Of a stretch of DNA of 64,000 nucleotides, positions 10,240 through 22,819 are shown in pieces. Position numbers and translations under genes: made by a program. The notes below the pieces were generated by a model, which searched no databases, had not been told where the DNA came from, and saw only the letters and a list, made by a program, of their open reading frames with translations. The DNA comes from Epiperipatus broadwayi (lineage: Eukaryota; Onychophora; Udeonychophora; Euonychophora; Peripatidae): positions 556,001 through 620,000 of the forward strand of contig JAQFVV010000208.1 in NCBI GenBank assembly GCA_028023455.1, in the 5' to 3' direction. How positions within the stretch are numbered: the first letter of the stretch is position 1; every line of letters begins with the position of its first letter.

Positions 10240-13200
10240 GGAGAGAAGAGACCACAAAAAGGAATTTTTAACATATATAATGACCAGGTGTACATACATA
10301 TATCATAAAAAGAAAACAATACTATGTGGTTTTAATTATAGTGAATGAAAGACAAAAGAATCTTTTATTATTTACATTAGCAGAACTACACAAAGCTTTA
10401 TTAATGGAGTTGCAGGCTATTTTTCCTGCAACCGTATATATATATAGGAAAATCATCTTTCTGTCATGAGAACAAAAAAAAAGAAAAATTTATATTATAA
10501 TTTTGGGAATATTTCTAGCCAACGGTTAGGTTACACAATTTAAAGAGCGGACATGATTTCAGTTGACTCTATGGTGAAAGCACAAGGTAAGAAATAAATG
10601 GTTAAACTAGCTAAAACATATTTTGGACAAATTTAAAGTACAGTCCTCTTCTAAAAATTAAATAGTGAGCCGAACAGATATTTTCAGCTTCTGTTAAAAA
10701 CATTTCAATAATATTTTAAAGGTTTTTTTTAAGTAAATATAAATATACAACATTACATCCTAAGGCGATCGAAAATTGTAAGCTAGGATGAGTCTCAAGA
10801 CATGATGGCAAAAACCAAGAGGCTAACATGAGATCTGGATAGCTCTCCATCTCTAAACTGAGTTAGAAAAAATGGAATTCATTCACTGACCGCATGATCC
10901 AAATTCAGGCAGGAGTTTTATTGCTTATGTCCAGTTATGTATTCTTATACATATAAATATTCTGAAAAAGATGAGATCCAATTTCATTAATCTTAATTGT
11001 GATCCCGATGCAAGTATTAGTCTATGTAGACTTGGTAAAAGAGTGTGCTGAACACATGCTGGGATGCTTACAGATCAATCCAGAAAGCAATATAATACAA
11101 ATACGGTGGTTTAACCAACAGAAAATCCATTATACCATAATAATTCTTACTTTCCCTTCATAAACTTGAGATCACTTATACAAAAAGGGCAGATATTTTA
11201 ATGATTAGCTATAGTTTAACCTGTCTACCCGCAAAGTCAATATGCAATTCACAACTTTAATATTGAAACAGTCAGCTTTTACAACCCAACTGTTTCACCT
11301 ACTATATTCTATAGTAGTATTCTTTTATATGTAATAACCACCAAATTCTCATATATTATGCTAATATTACCATAAAAACCTGGCTAAATTTAAACCTAAA
11401 TATGTTAACCATGTATGTGTACATATATATCTACATATAGAGGGAAAATTGCATTTATATATGTAAACCTCTAAAAATACACACATATATATTTCTAATA
11501 ATAAGAATTAAATAAAAAACGAGTTGTATGTGTAACTTAAGACTATATATATGCTAGAAGAGTAATGTTAATAGAATTAAAAACATTAAGATTTTTTTAT
11601 TTTAAAATATGTATTAAATTAGTAATATTTGAAATTATGTAATTCTGCATATATCGCTAAAATTAAATGGTCGGGTTACATATATAGCAGAATGTTTTTC
11701 CATAATTTTGGATTTGTTTTCTAGTCAAAGTGACGCCAGAAAAGTTAATCCTTCCTGATATAAAATTGACCCAGTTTATATTTAAAGTTAAAATTGGATT
11801 TAAATTAAAAAGACTGCATAAATTACCACATCACGGAGATTAAATTGATCTAATTAAAGTTAGACACAGCAGGCTTCCACGATTACTGGCAATAAGTGAG
11901 TAAACTAAGAAAACAAATCTAAAAATAATATAATGAAGAAGAAGGGTGTGTGTGCTGGTATAAAAGCTGTAGCATCCATCTTTGAAAACACTCTCTATGA
12001 TTATAATTTAAGAAAGCACTTGAAAAGTATTAATGATGATCATATTGGGGTAAAGGCCTAAAATCTTGCCTTCTTGCCACCGATAAGCTACCTAATGTGG
12101 AGAGAGATGAAGTAACAACCGTACCACCTAAAGAAGTTCCGATGAAGAAATAACTTGCCAGTATAGAAGAGAGAAGAGAAGAAAATGCTAGCTTAACTTA
12201 AATCAATGGCCATAATAATAATGTAAACTAAACTTACTTCTAAATGTAATTTTATTTTGTTTCAATCTTGAAATCTTGCCTGATTTAATCATTTATGATT
12301 TTATATTTAATGATTTCCTATTTAAACTGATTTTATATTTAAACTGATTTTATAATTTGATAAATGATTTCATAATTAAACTAATTTAATAATTTAATGT
12401 TTGATAAATACTGATTTAATTGCTTTATAATTTTATCTGAGTTATTATGTGTATAAATAACACCTTTCATTTATCGATATGATTTCTTTATTTGTTGGTT
12501 TACTAGCCGAATTTATTTATGATTGATTTAGTTACGTATTCATCCTATTTTGAATAATTAAAAGTAATTTAGTTTTAACCTGCTAAAATCTATAATTTAA
12601 ATGTTTTTAATATAAATTTTGTCACGTATAATGCAAAATGATCTATTTTAAAATAACTATTAAATTTCTAAGTCATTTTGTATATATTAAGTTAATGATA
12701 ATATTTGCCATCATTAATCTTATAAACTTAAAATTGTCGAAACTTAATCAATCATATTTCAGTGAATGTCGCATAAGTTCTATTTTAAAACAAAGCCAAA
12801 TTTCAGATTTCACCTACGTGAAATCTTATCTTATTTTAAATCTTACATTTCGTTTAATTGAATCTGTGCCAAATATTATTTTCCATTATGATATTGTTTA
12901 TGCTATATGTATTCAAAACCGGGTTTTATTCATAATTAAATCATTAGTGAGAAGTAAAATAGATTCTCATGCATATAAATGTAACTTTGCGTATAGATGT
13001 AATATGCATAATAATGCACAAACTAAAGCTCTGTTTTGAAACGGATAAAATATCCTAATTAAGATATAATTACAAGTGTACAGTTATTCTAAGATAGATT
13101 TGCTTTAATATTTAACCAATATTCAGTTGAAGTGATAAAATGCAGCATAAATCTATAATTCTGTATTGTAATTTCCCTTGATATGCTGTAGCCCTCCTTA

Positions 13201-13340
13201 GTGAAATAAAAGCCTATATAGATAGCTTTATAACTTGGATTCATAAACTTTCCTTAATAGTATAATTATAAATACTATCATATGAACTGATACAGGGTAG
13301 TTTCATGAAGGAAACTATTATTTAGCATCTTAAATTTTAT
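10240..13340. other. long AT-rich stretch without a supported gene
   Basis: The one point of interest is a short open frame at about 12028-12151 on the plus strand that ends in TAA. Its peptide (LLATDKLPNVERDEV then TTVPPKEVPMKK) has a more balanced composition than random AT-rich frames. No convincing acceptor precedes it, so I do not call it an exon. The 133-codon frame at 12638-13039 is AT-driven and shows no motif. Confidence 0.4.
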
Positions 13341-13369
13341 TATATGATAATGTTGACCATGGAGCGTAT

Positions 13370-13714
13370 GTGTCCTTAAGAAATGCTATGGGTAACTCAC
13401 TTGTTGCTGTTTTCTTTAATGGTTGTATGTGGTCACGCTGCACCATTACTCTTAGTTCGGGCAATTTTCTTCTTCAGATGGGATTGATATGTGCCTCCCA
13501 TTCTTCATCCTTAGAAATGGAGCATGAGACTCCCATGGAGCATAAAACTCCCACTCAAATAAATTGCTCGATCATCCGGACTAAAGGCCTCCTGTTTCAC
13601 AGCAATGAGTTTGGTCAAAGGGAACCGTTACTTGATAAGAATCCTGTGAATAAGGCACATATACGAGACACAAAAGACTCAGAATTGTATGTTTATATAC
13701 GCCCTAGTATCTGA
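13370..13714 (+). CDS. unassigned ORF of 114 codons in a less AT-rich island
   Basis: An open frame of 114 codons starting MSLRNAMGNS. Its surroundings (about 13340-13740) are clearly less AT-rich than the rest of the first 18 kb, which makes it stand out from the chance frames elsewhere. I recognise no domain, signal peptide or catalytic motif. The sequence METPM-like pair (HETPMEHKTP) shows a small internal repetition, MEHETP and MEHKTP. It could be a fragment of a host transcript, a decayed repeat, or noncoding. There is no clear core promoter or polyadenylation signal nearby, and no neighbouring gene gives context. Confidence 0.2.
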   Translation: MSLRNAMGNSLVAVFFNGCMWSRCTITLSSGNFLLQMGLICASHSSSLEMEHETPMEHKTPTQINCSIIRTKGLLFHSNEFGQREPLLDKNPVNKAHIRDTKDSELYVYIRPSI

Positions 13715-14010
13715 AGTCTAGCTGCCAATAATCAGTTCATCCTGCCATTATAATTGTTATTTTCAGCTTTGATTTGAATTCGAATCCAATTTGATAGGCA
13801 AATTAGCTATATAGAGAATATATTAATTATTCGCGCTTAGTAAAATATTATATTCCTTATAAATCCTTATATTCACTTCCACTAACTATAAAGCAAGTCT
13901 AGACTCTATTATAGCATAAACTAAGCATAGATGATCATGAGCAAATTCATTTAGTTATAAAATTAATATTAACGCTCATGAAAATATAAATTCAAATGTA
14001 TTATAATTTC

Positions 14011-14345
14011 ATCACCTGTGAGTGATAGATTCCATATATATAGGTAAATAAATTAATTATTTGTAACCTAGAAAGTACAATCCCCTGCGAGTGATTAAAA
14101 CGCTATATATAAACCGGAAGTGCATAAATATTGAATTATCACCTACGAATGATATACATATATGCAAGAAACCTAAATATTTGTAACTAGAGATTCATAA
14201 TCACCTGCGAGTGATTTTATCTACCTCTTATATATGTAAACCAAGCCATGTAAAACTCAGCCGTGATGAATTATATATATCTAAACCATCACTTGCATGT
14301 GAACCCAAATTTAATGTAAACATCCCTCAATCACCTGCGTGTGAG
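14011..14345. repeat. cluster of six imperfect dyads around ATCACCTGCGAGTGAT
   Basis: A 16-bp motif of partial two-fold symmetry (ATCAC then six bases then GTGAT-like) occurs at 14011, 14080, 14138, 14200, 14288 and 14330. The copies at 14080 and 14200 also share the preceding block TATTTGTAAC, a higher-order period of about 121 bp. Between motifs the DNA is (TA)-rich with TATATGTAAACC-like pieces. It reads as a degenerate minisatellite, or as a clustered binding site, since the central CACCTG is an E-box sequence. The function is unknown. Confidence 0.6.
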
Positions 14346-15770
14346 ATCAAGCATCTAATTACTGTAATTTTGTTTTAATTGTTATTTTGATATTTTAACT
14401 TAATTAAATTTGTTTTAAATTTAACTTTGCTTCATGTCTTAGTCTTGCTCACCGACTCATAATTATTCCATCAATTATTAATTATTTTATTATTAGTTAT
14501 TAAAAATTAGTTCATTGTTTAATAATCATATACTAGCCACATGATACCTATTTAGCTATACTAAATAGAACGCCAACTTTTTTCCAGTCTTTTGCTCGAC
14601 TGATGTGCTACTGCCAGCACGTGAAGAAGGGAAATACTGCTGTGGCCTCAACTGTGTCATCTGCAAAGTGGTAAATCTCTGAGCAATAGTAAAGGAACTA
14701 GGGTTAGGCCAGAGTCGTGACATCCACCACTGTAAACTGGTCAGCCTTGGGATGATTTACCAAAGTTCTAGATTTTGTTCCACAAATGTACATATTTGAC
14801 CGTTACAATATATATAGTCAAATGTACACTCTCTTTTTCTTTTCTTTTTTTTACAAATAGACTAAATACGAACGATTATTTTGCATTCTTCTAAATAGGA
14901 TTATACATTCATAACTCTTCCATTGATTAAAAACAAGAAAAAAAACATATAATGAAAGTAACATTGGTGGGGATCTTCCTTTTCTTTTTATAAAAAAAAA
15001 AACTAAATAGAATATTTAATAGTTAAAAGTGATTTTTAAGAGGGGTAGATTTGCGCTTTCTGTGATTTGCTTTCTCTTTTTCCAAAATACAATATATACA
15101 TAAAGTAAATACTTAATTACATGTACATAATGATGGGGGGTTTAATGACACATTTACAATTTAATTAATAAAAATTACTGCCACCATTATACAAAATAAA
15201 TTACCACCCATTATATTATTTTTAGAAAGAGAAAAGAAGCAATTGATTAAATATAATTGTTACAAGATACAAACCTATAGATTTTAAATATATACATATA
15301 GAATAACAAAAACATATTAAAGATTGACTTTAAGGAAAGACAAACATATTTTAAATTATAGAATAGTTACTGGTAACTAGAAGGCTGGTGTAAGAATGGA
15401 AGCTGTTGATGTTGCATGGCAATTCCTTTTTGGGTCTTGATGTTATTTCACATTTCCATTGAAAGAATTATGAATTGAACAGGGTATGGCATTTCTCATG
15501 AATGCAGGGCACTTTAGTTCTCAGGCTGGCTCACATGTCTACAATTTCAGTCTCAGGAATGGGCAGAAGAGCGAAGGCAAAGAAGATTATTCCCTCATTT
15601 TTACAAAGTAGCACATTTTGAATTTATAGATATATATGCTGAACAGAAAGAAAGCTATTGCTTGCAAAAAGTACAGCAAAACTTTTCCTATTGTAGATAA
15701 TTTCGTAGGCATCATTCATTCAGACATGGTAAAGAGTAATTTAAAGTGATTGGTTTATCTTCATGCTTTC
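14346..15770. other. noncoding stretch
   Basis: It contains a less AT-rich patch at 14580-14770 and another at 15380-15600, neither with a recognisable product. Several long A or T runs lie between them. Confidence 0.4.
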
Positions 15771-15777
15771 ATTTCCA

Positions 15778-15960
15778 GTGCTTAAGATTTGCCCATACTT
15801 AAGCATTTGGGTTGAAAGAATAGGTGGATTCATTCTATTCTTTCGCAAAAACTTTATCTTGTGTTAGAAATGAAAGTATTCATTTATTATTAACATTCAT
15901 AAAAAAGCGCATGTACATTAGCTTAAAATGCTGATCTTTAGATTATTATAAATTTTTTTG
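15778..15960 (+). repeat. MITE-like repeat E, degenerate copy
   Basis: It shares with 30826-31034 the block CTTAAGATTTGCCCATACTT, then ATTTGGGTTGAAA, ATTCATTCTATT and a final CATTAGCTTAAAA..GCTGAT. The inverted ends visible at 30826-31034 are only partly kept here. Confidence 0.7.
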
Positions 15961-18145
15961 TAAATTTATCAAAACATCTATTTGAAAAACTCTGAATAAA
16001 AACTTATTCTTCAGCACGATGACAGTAAGCATAATTTACAAACAAAAGAAAAATTTTTTATTTATACCCTTTTCAATTCTATTTTAAATTAAACTACTTA
16101 TTAGTAGCATATTGTTTCAAATTTTCTGTTATCAATTTTGCTTTCAATTAAAATATTTCATACATTAATTGCATTCTTTAATGAATTCTACTTAATTAAG
16201 AAAATTTATCATATTTAATTCTACCATCTTATATTTTATAATAGTTACAAATAAAAATTTAAACTTTCTATATTTTATTTCATTAAATCTTTTTTTCTTT
16301 AAACAATTTCCTTCTTTAACTTATGTAACTATTTGTGCAGATGATAATTTATTTTAAAAAAGAAACATACATTCACTGTGGTTGGACTTAGAGTCTTAGC
16401 TAGTCCACAGTTAATGGCGAAGCCAGCATATATATATTTGTATATATATGCACAGCTTCACATAAGAAGTATTATAGATGGTTTGAATAAAAAAATTGTA
16501 AGAAATAAAAACAAATTACCAATGAAGATGTAATTTTAAACTTAGTTAATGATAAATAAAAAATTATGAATAAACAATAAAGTAATAATTTTCTCAGATA
16601 CTGAAATTTCTTTTTTCTTACTTTTTAATGGTAATCATTATTTGTCTTAGCCTTATTTTTCCCTTAGTTATTTATTCTAGTTTCTAACAATGTAAAGTGT
16701 ATTGCTCTGACATTGTTAAAACTAAAGTTATTGTGAAAATTGGTCTTAAATCTTTTTTTTTAATTTAATAAGGCACTAAATGCCTTGTATGAGTTAAATG
16801 ACTTTGGAGATTTCTCCCAAATATTATTTATTAACATAAAAAATAAGAAGTTAAAAATAATCTTTAAAAAATCATTAATTAAAAAGAAGAGAAAACGTAA
16901 TTTTATTTTTCTGGGTTTTTTCTTTTTAAACATGTGTGTGCTTGTTCTTTTTACTGCAAAGTTTGTCACATGAATTTATTAAATCATTAGTTACTATTGG
17001 AATGGGATTTTTTTAATTAGTGCAACTTTAACTTTTTATTAAATCAGTTGCATAAAACAAATTTGACTTTGACCATTTATTAATTAAGACATCTAAGAAT
17101 AGATTTAAACACATGACTTTTAGACAGTTAATCAACATACAATTAATTTTATTAACTTATTTAATTACCAAATAAAAAATTATTTGTTTTATTTAAACAA
17201 ACATCCTTTATTTAAAACAAACACTTTTATTAAATTATCTAAAATACCATTTATAAATTTTTTTTTTTTTAAAAAATAAATAACACTTTTAAACAATCCT
17301 TTTTAAACTTCTCTCCTTTAACACACATGTACCAAACTTGCACACACATGTATAATATACATGACTAAAGAAATTTACTGCAAATTAATAATCAATATTT
17401 TAAAAAACAGCAAAACTAAATGGTTTAATAAAACTTGTTTAAGATAAATCCATTTCAAACTAGTTTTCCTTATGTTTAACCTAGTAAATTCTTATTTCAA
17501 ATAGATATTACATGAATTAACTGATGCTCTAGTAATTACTATTTTAAATACATTTTAACTCAGTTTAATAAATAATATTTTAACAAATAGCAAATCACAA
17601 TCAACTCAAAATATAGCACATTTCAAAGTAACCTCTATTCAAGTTTAACTTATCAAATTTGGACTTAAACAATTATCAAATCAATTGATTTTATTTTACC
17701 AATTATCATTCAAACATATTTCACAAAGATATTTTATTAATACTTTAGAATGCATAGTTAAGATTTTACATGGTTTAAAAATAATAAAGTGTACTTATTA
17801 AAAAAATATTTATTTGAGCAAAAAATGTAAAGTACTATCTATTATATTTAATCCTTAAGGCTAAATATAAAGTTACAGTATTTATGATAATCATTTCACA
17901 TATCATATGTGATATAATCAATGTAATATATTTATCATTTAGAACTCTGAATAAGGCAGTTTTTCAATAAAAACTGTAACAAAGAACAATAACAACAATA
18001 ATAAGAATACTAGATAATTGGATTATTGCATACCCATAATTAAATTCACAAAAGTATTTACATCTACCATTTTCTCCTCTTGCAAAAAGCTTCTGTGGGC
18101 AAGGAAGATAGTTCCCATATCTTGGAAACAATCAACCATCTATTT
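15961..18145. other. very AT-rich noncoding stretch
   Basis: Homopolymer-rich DNA. The overlapping open frames near 16760-16973 on both strands are lysine/phenylalanine artefacts of composition. No gene could be supported. Confidence 0.5.
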
Positions 18146-18149
18146 AAAG

Positions 18150-18960
18150 TGTATTGAGACTTCATAATATTGATACCTTCAGAAATCTGAGGATAGTTAA
18201 TCTACTTGCCTCTATCCTTAGTCACTTTAGCACACTTCAATGTTTAATTCCTGTAACACCTACTGACAAGCCTTCTCCACCATCTGGCTTCCTCATATCT
18301 CTTACTAAATCAGTACAATGTAAACATTTAAAAATCTCTAAATTCTGTTGGTAAATACATCTCCTGGCAAATATACCCATTCTATATCCAACATCTCTTC
18401 TGACATTAATTCCCTTAGATTAGGGATCAACAATAAACAACTATTGTGCAAATTCTGGAGATGGTCATTTCAGCCAAAATTATTTGATTTTCTAATACCA
18501 ATTTAGCCTGTATGCCTTACCTATCTTGTACTACATCAGATATCAATGATTGATTTATTTTGTAGAGTGTACCATGCAGCTGAAGAAATGCAATAACATA
18601 TTTTCTACTCATGTCAAGTCAAGTCTTGAGCAAAACCTGTGATCTCATCCTAAATACATATAGGCAACCAAAACACTCAATTCAGCAAATAACAAGCTTA
18701 TATCAAAAGTCTACCACATGCAGAGCCCAGGCTAATACATCTATACTATTTGCATTTTGGTGTACCCAATGTGGGTTTATTCTAGGAAATAATACCAGAT
18801 GACATCCATCAAGATTATAAACAAACCTCAGAAAATTATGTATAGGGATTGCAGAATTACATCTTCAGACATCCATGCTGCAACTTGGTCCCTTACTCAA
18901 GCAACCAGCAAGCTTTTAATATCAAATGGTATAAATGGCCAAACGATAACAGTGTTGTTG
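18150..18960 (+). pseudogene. LINE-2 ORF2 C-terminal remnant
   Basis: A patch much less AT-rich than its flanks, related to the 3' end of the near-complete LINE at 32840-37960. The peptide around 18700-18790 (KSTTCRAQAN then FAFWCTQCGF) matches the LINE-2 C-terminus (PTIRAATFSLYAYWYTRCKF) in spacing and identity. Just after it, the DNA TGCTGCAACTTGGTC recurs in the same relative place as in LINE-2 at about 37600. The frame is broken by stops throughout, so it is a dead 5'-truncated copy. The correspondence upstream of about 18600 is inferred from composition and was not aligned. Confidence 0.6.
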
Positions 18961-19389
18961 GGAGTTTTTTTATATTGAACTAGCAATCTGAAGATAGAAC
19001 TTAAGTTTTTTGAAAATATATCAATAATTTAAACTTTGATACTTAACAATAAATTACAAGTGATTGATGTAACTTTAAAAATTGAACTATTTACTATCAC
19101 TACCACCCCACTCCACCCCAAAAAGATTGCCATTGTAAAGCTTGCAATCAAATCCCCATGTAATTTTTATAAACAAATTTTAATAAAATTATTGTTGAGT
19201 CATAATCATCATCATAATAATAACAACAAGAAAAGCCATTACATATATATCATGCATTTATATAAAAGGCAGCCTTAATTAGGCATATAGATGATCGATA
19301 TTGGTATAAGTAGTATTATAACATATTTGTTGTTAACAGATATGAAGAATATTACTAATAAGAACCATTATCTGTGTTTATACACATTC

Positions 19390-19850
19390 AAGAGTGAGTC
19401 CAAAATTATCCTCACACTAGACAATCTTCAGAAAAGTTAAATATAATCTCACTGCTTTTCAATAAACTTTGTCCATCTGTCAACAAACTTTTATTTTTTC
19501 TCATTAAGAAATATATTAGGCTTATTTGCAAGTCACACATCTTTTGTCTTTAGGGAACCAAATGTGTGATAGTCCAATCGGGAAAGATCAGTACTATAGG
19601 AAGGATGCTCCAACTCTTCTTTATGAGTACTTCAGATTCCTCTTCATGGCTGTCACTTGTGTGACCTTCCATGAACTTCTCTACCTATTCATATACACTT
19701 CATCACAACAAAAGATTTTTTCCATAATGTGCACAGTCTTGGTAAATATCGGTACTAAACACACCCTAAGATCACAAAAAAGAATCATTGCACACTGTTC
19801 TTTTGTACAAGATACAAGTGGGGTAGATATAGTTTTAATATAACCAAAGT
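19390..19850 (-). pseudogene. mariner-like transposase, internally deleted and decayed
   Basis: The minus strand encodes the two ends of a mariner/Tc1-type transposase. Near 19840-19700 is the N-terminal helix-turn-helix region (TKEQCAMILF, then a degenerate DIYRRL-like part, then a CDEVYMNR-like QVYEWI equivalent). Near 19615-19440 is the C-terminus: EHPSYSTDLSRLDYHTFGS, which holds the last acidic catalytic residue of the DD34D triad, and KFVDRWTKFIEKQ. The central catalytic portion is missing and several in-frame stops occur. GAGTCCAAAATTATCCTCAC at 19395-19414 resembles a mariner terminal repeat and marks the 3' end on the minus strand. The protein would have cut and pasted the element at TA dinucleotides; this copy cannot. 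Confidence 0.65.
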
Positions 19851-20331
19851 GCTGATTATTTTGATTCATCTTCATATATTGATATAAAATATAGTCTTTA
19901 TTAGATATATAGGTGGATATAGTGTAACTTTTATTATATTTGTCATTTATAAGATTAAAAAGGTCTGCTATGTAATCAAAAATAAATAATAATATTAACA
20001 ATAATAATACTATTATATGTTTTAACTTTTCTAACATCCTTTTTACTTTGCATTTCCAAGCATATAATCAGAAAAAGGAGAAGGCATAGGAAGAAGAATG
20101 TCTTACAGCAAATCTCTGACCTTCTCACAACACAATCGAGAGTCTCTACTTTAAACATTCAGAAATCTCTCAAAATCTTCACTTGACAAAGTAACACATT
20201 TAAGCATTAGCAAAGCTCAATCATATAATATAATTTTTAAAGACTTGTGTGCATTTTTTATTTCAAAATTTGTTCATAAAACAATTCCCACTAACACAAA
20301 AAAATCAAGTTAAGATGCTTACCAACTAATC

Positions 20332-20930
20332 AATAAAGAGCAGTGCTGATAACTCTACTAGGCTTTATTGATAAATGTCCCAAGAGAAAGGACTTTAAAC
20401 TTTCTCTTGGGGCATTTATCAATAAAACTTGTTAGAGTTATTACCACTGCTCTTTATTTTCTCTTTACAAGCTTATAAACTTGAGTCATGTGATGTATTA
20501 CTTTGTTTTATTTACTATTTATAGTTTTGCTTTTAAGTCTTAAGCAATGTTATATTGCTAAGGCTATTAATATATGGTTTGGCTGACGATTTCTCAACCC
20601 CATATAGCTATTTAAGTTGGATAACTGGTTTGAAGACATATAGATGTCTGAAATTTTCACCTTTTCTACTTAATAGTTAACTTTTAGATAAATGCTTACT
20701 TTGAGTTGATATTTTTAGATCTAGTATCTGAAAATATCCTAGCACCTCACTGAGGAATGCCAAAGCATGAAACCAGTCTGAGGATTAGAGATAAATTTCT
20801 CAATAGAGATTTTAAATGCTTTCTCTTGGAGCATTTATCAATAAAGCTTGTTAGAATTATTAGCACTGCTCTTTATTTTTTATTTACAAGCTTATAAAAT
20901 TGAGTCATGTGATGTATGACTTGGTTTTAT
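20332..20930. mobile_element. hammerhead family A element (subtype with 127-bp hairpin)
   Basis: It begins with a hairpin, 20332-20458, whose arms (AATAAAGAGCAGTGCTGATA and its partner ending CACTGCTCTTTATT) are about 60 bp with a 9-nt loop. The following body contains sequence that is the reverse complement of the family A body at 5395 and 22335 (for example the CCATATATTAATAG and AATAGCC..TATATG pieces). The right end repeats the hairpin arm and its flank (TTTACAAGCTTATAAA and GAGTCATGTGATG) at about 20870-20920. That gives two directly repeated ends about 410 bp apart, as expected from a dimeric insertion. It carries the best-paired hammerhead of the window. Confidence 0.7.
20745..20783 (+). 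ncRNA. type I hammerhead ribozyme-like motif, family A, best paired
   Basis: Stem I CCTCA pairs perfectly with TGAGG (20779-20783). The core CTGAGGA spans 20750-20756. Stem II is a perfect 4-bp ATGC/GCAT with a CAAA loop (20757-20768). GAAA is at 20769-20772, followed by minimal stem III CCAG and the cleavage dinucleotide TC (20777-20778). No required element is missing. The seventh core position is G instead of the commoner U, which the consensus tolerates. I expect cleavage after C20778 in an RNA made from the plus strand. Confidence 0.7.
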
Positions 20931-22334
20931 GTGACCAAGTAATTGAAACCAATTCAAACTCAGTATCCCAACCTAAGTAACATTGCAATAGAATTCCATG
21001 ATGCCAACCAAAGAAACTATTTTCAAACAAAAATTAAAACTAGAAAATTTTGTCTTACTTACCATCAATGAAAATCACCTTAGCTATATAACCAGAGTAC
21101 TCAAAAATACATACTTTGGTTACACCATCAGGATTTCCAAAAGATCCATGCACCCCATTGGGGGGGGGGTCAAATCACTCCAGACTATATATGCTAAAGA
21201 CATTCCAAACTATATATATGCCTAAAGACACTCCAGTTACAGTATGTATTAAGTCCAACTTCATAAAAATACAGACTTTAATGGTATACTGCGCCCTTTT
21301 TATTGGTACACTCCATTATAAAAACAAATTGGGAATAAATTTTAAGATGTATGATTTTATAAAATCAAAAAAATATTCATTTATTAAACTATGAAAAATA
21401 AGAGACATTTTAGTTACCCTAGGATTTGAATATGGACTTAGTTAATTTTTAATAGTATAAAAGCTAAATCTTGTTAAAATATTTATTTTCAAAGGAATGA
21501 ATAAGAATGGAAATATTTGCATATTAAAAATGTGCTTAAATGCAACTTATAAATGTATATCTGAATGAACATTTTACTAGGAGAAAAGATTTTAATGGAT
21601 TATTATTAGTGAATATAACATTCATGTATAATAAAAACTTTTATGACAAGTTATAGACAGGGTCAATGAATGATTAAAAGTTAGAATGATGGATGGATGG
21701 AATACTGGCCAATAGAAAATGAAAATTTTGACTGAGTATTGTATTTATATGTATAATAAATCATAGCAGTTTATGTAAAATATGAAAGAGTTAATTATTG
21801 AAACTGTCAATGGAAAAACATATATAAGCTAAGTGAAAGAAATTAAAGAATTACTAGAGATAACTACTAAAGAATAAATACATATGGGAGGAAAATGTGA
21901 AAAAAATCATTATCAGTAACATTAGCTTATTTGAGAATATAAATTATGTTGAGGATAATATTATTTTTTGACATCTTTAAGAAGATGTAAAATGCTCCAT
22001 TTTAAATGATAAAATTAACAGGGAATCCATAAAAAATAATATGAAGACACGTATCATTAATGTTGGAAGTCTCTAAATAAAATATATAATACAAATGGAA
22101 AATAATTTTCGATTGTGAAGAAAGAAAAAAAACCTAAACATTGTAAATAACATGATGGCATTGGAATTCTATAGTTTTAATAAGTTTCTTATAAGTATAA
22201 AAGAAGTAAAAGTGCAAAGAAGATTGATGCATGACAAGTTGGAAGCATGAGAAACGATTGAAATACTATCAATAAAAATTAAAGTTTTTTATGGTGAACT
22301 TGTATATTAGGAAGATAAAAACTTGTAATGTTTG
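20931..22334. other. AT-rich noncoding stretch
   Basis: No supported gene. A run of G at about 21162-21170 interrupts the frames in 20998-21394, which have no recognisable motif. Confidence 0.5.
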
Positions 22335-22407
22335 TATATAGTTAATTTTATATGTTATATATAGAGTTCACGAAACAAACTCTTAACAAGCTTTGAAAAT
22401 ACCCTCA

Positions 22408-22447
22408 ACCCCAGACCGGTTTCTGCATCTAGCGTCGTCAATGAGAT
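22408..22447 (-). ncRNA. hammerhead-like motif, family A, one core change
   Basis: Minus strand: stem I ATCTCA, core TTGACGA (22441-22435) with the first C changed to T, weak stem II, GAAA, self-complementary stem III CCGG, cleavage dinucleotide TC, and TGGGGT, which pairs with stem I using wobbles. The core change should abolish or greatly slow cleavage. Confidence 0.5.
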
Positions 22448-22819
22448 GTTAGGATATTCATTAGAATAAAAATACTAGGACTAGCCCAGCACTTTATCTA
22501 ATGTATAACTATTGAGAAGAAAATCTGAAACTTTCAGACATTTATATGTTTAAAAATCCAGCTATCTAACTCAAATAGCCATATGGAACTGAACAAAGTT
22601 CAGATATACCATATATTAATAGCTCTAGCAATATAAAATCGCCAAAGCCTTAGTAGCAAAAAATAAATTGATAAAAAAAAATCAAGTCAGATGTCACATG
22701 ACCTAATTTTAATAAAGCTCGTGTTTACAAATGTTATATATAGACATATAATTCTATAATTAAAAATCACTTCTTTTCTTGTCAAAAACTTTATTTGATG
22801 TATATATATATATCCACTT

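Noticed and set aside
12638-13039. 133-codon open frame
   Set aside because: Composition is Ile/Leu/Lys/Asn-rich as expected by chance, with no motif and no splice context.
14595-14632. CTGATGTGCTACTGCC..CAGCACGTGAAG looks like a hammerhead with a good stem II
   Set aside because: The core ends in T in place of GA, GAAA is absent and no stem I closes it. It shares only the GTGCT/AGCAC hairpin with family C.
16760-16973. Overlapping open frames on both strands
   Set aside because: They arise from A and T runs (poly-Lys, poly-Phe). No evidence of coding.
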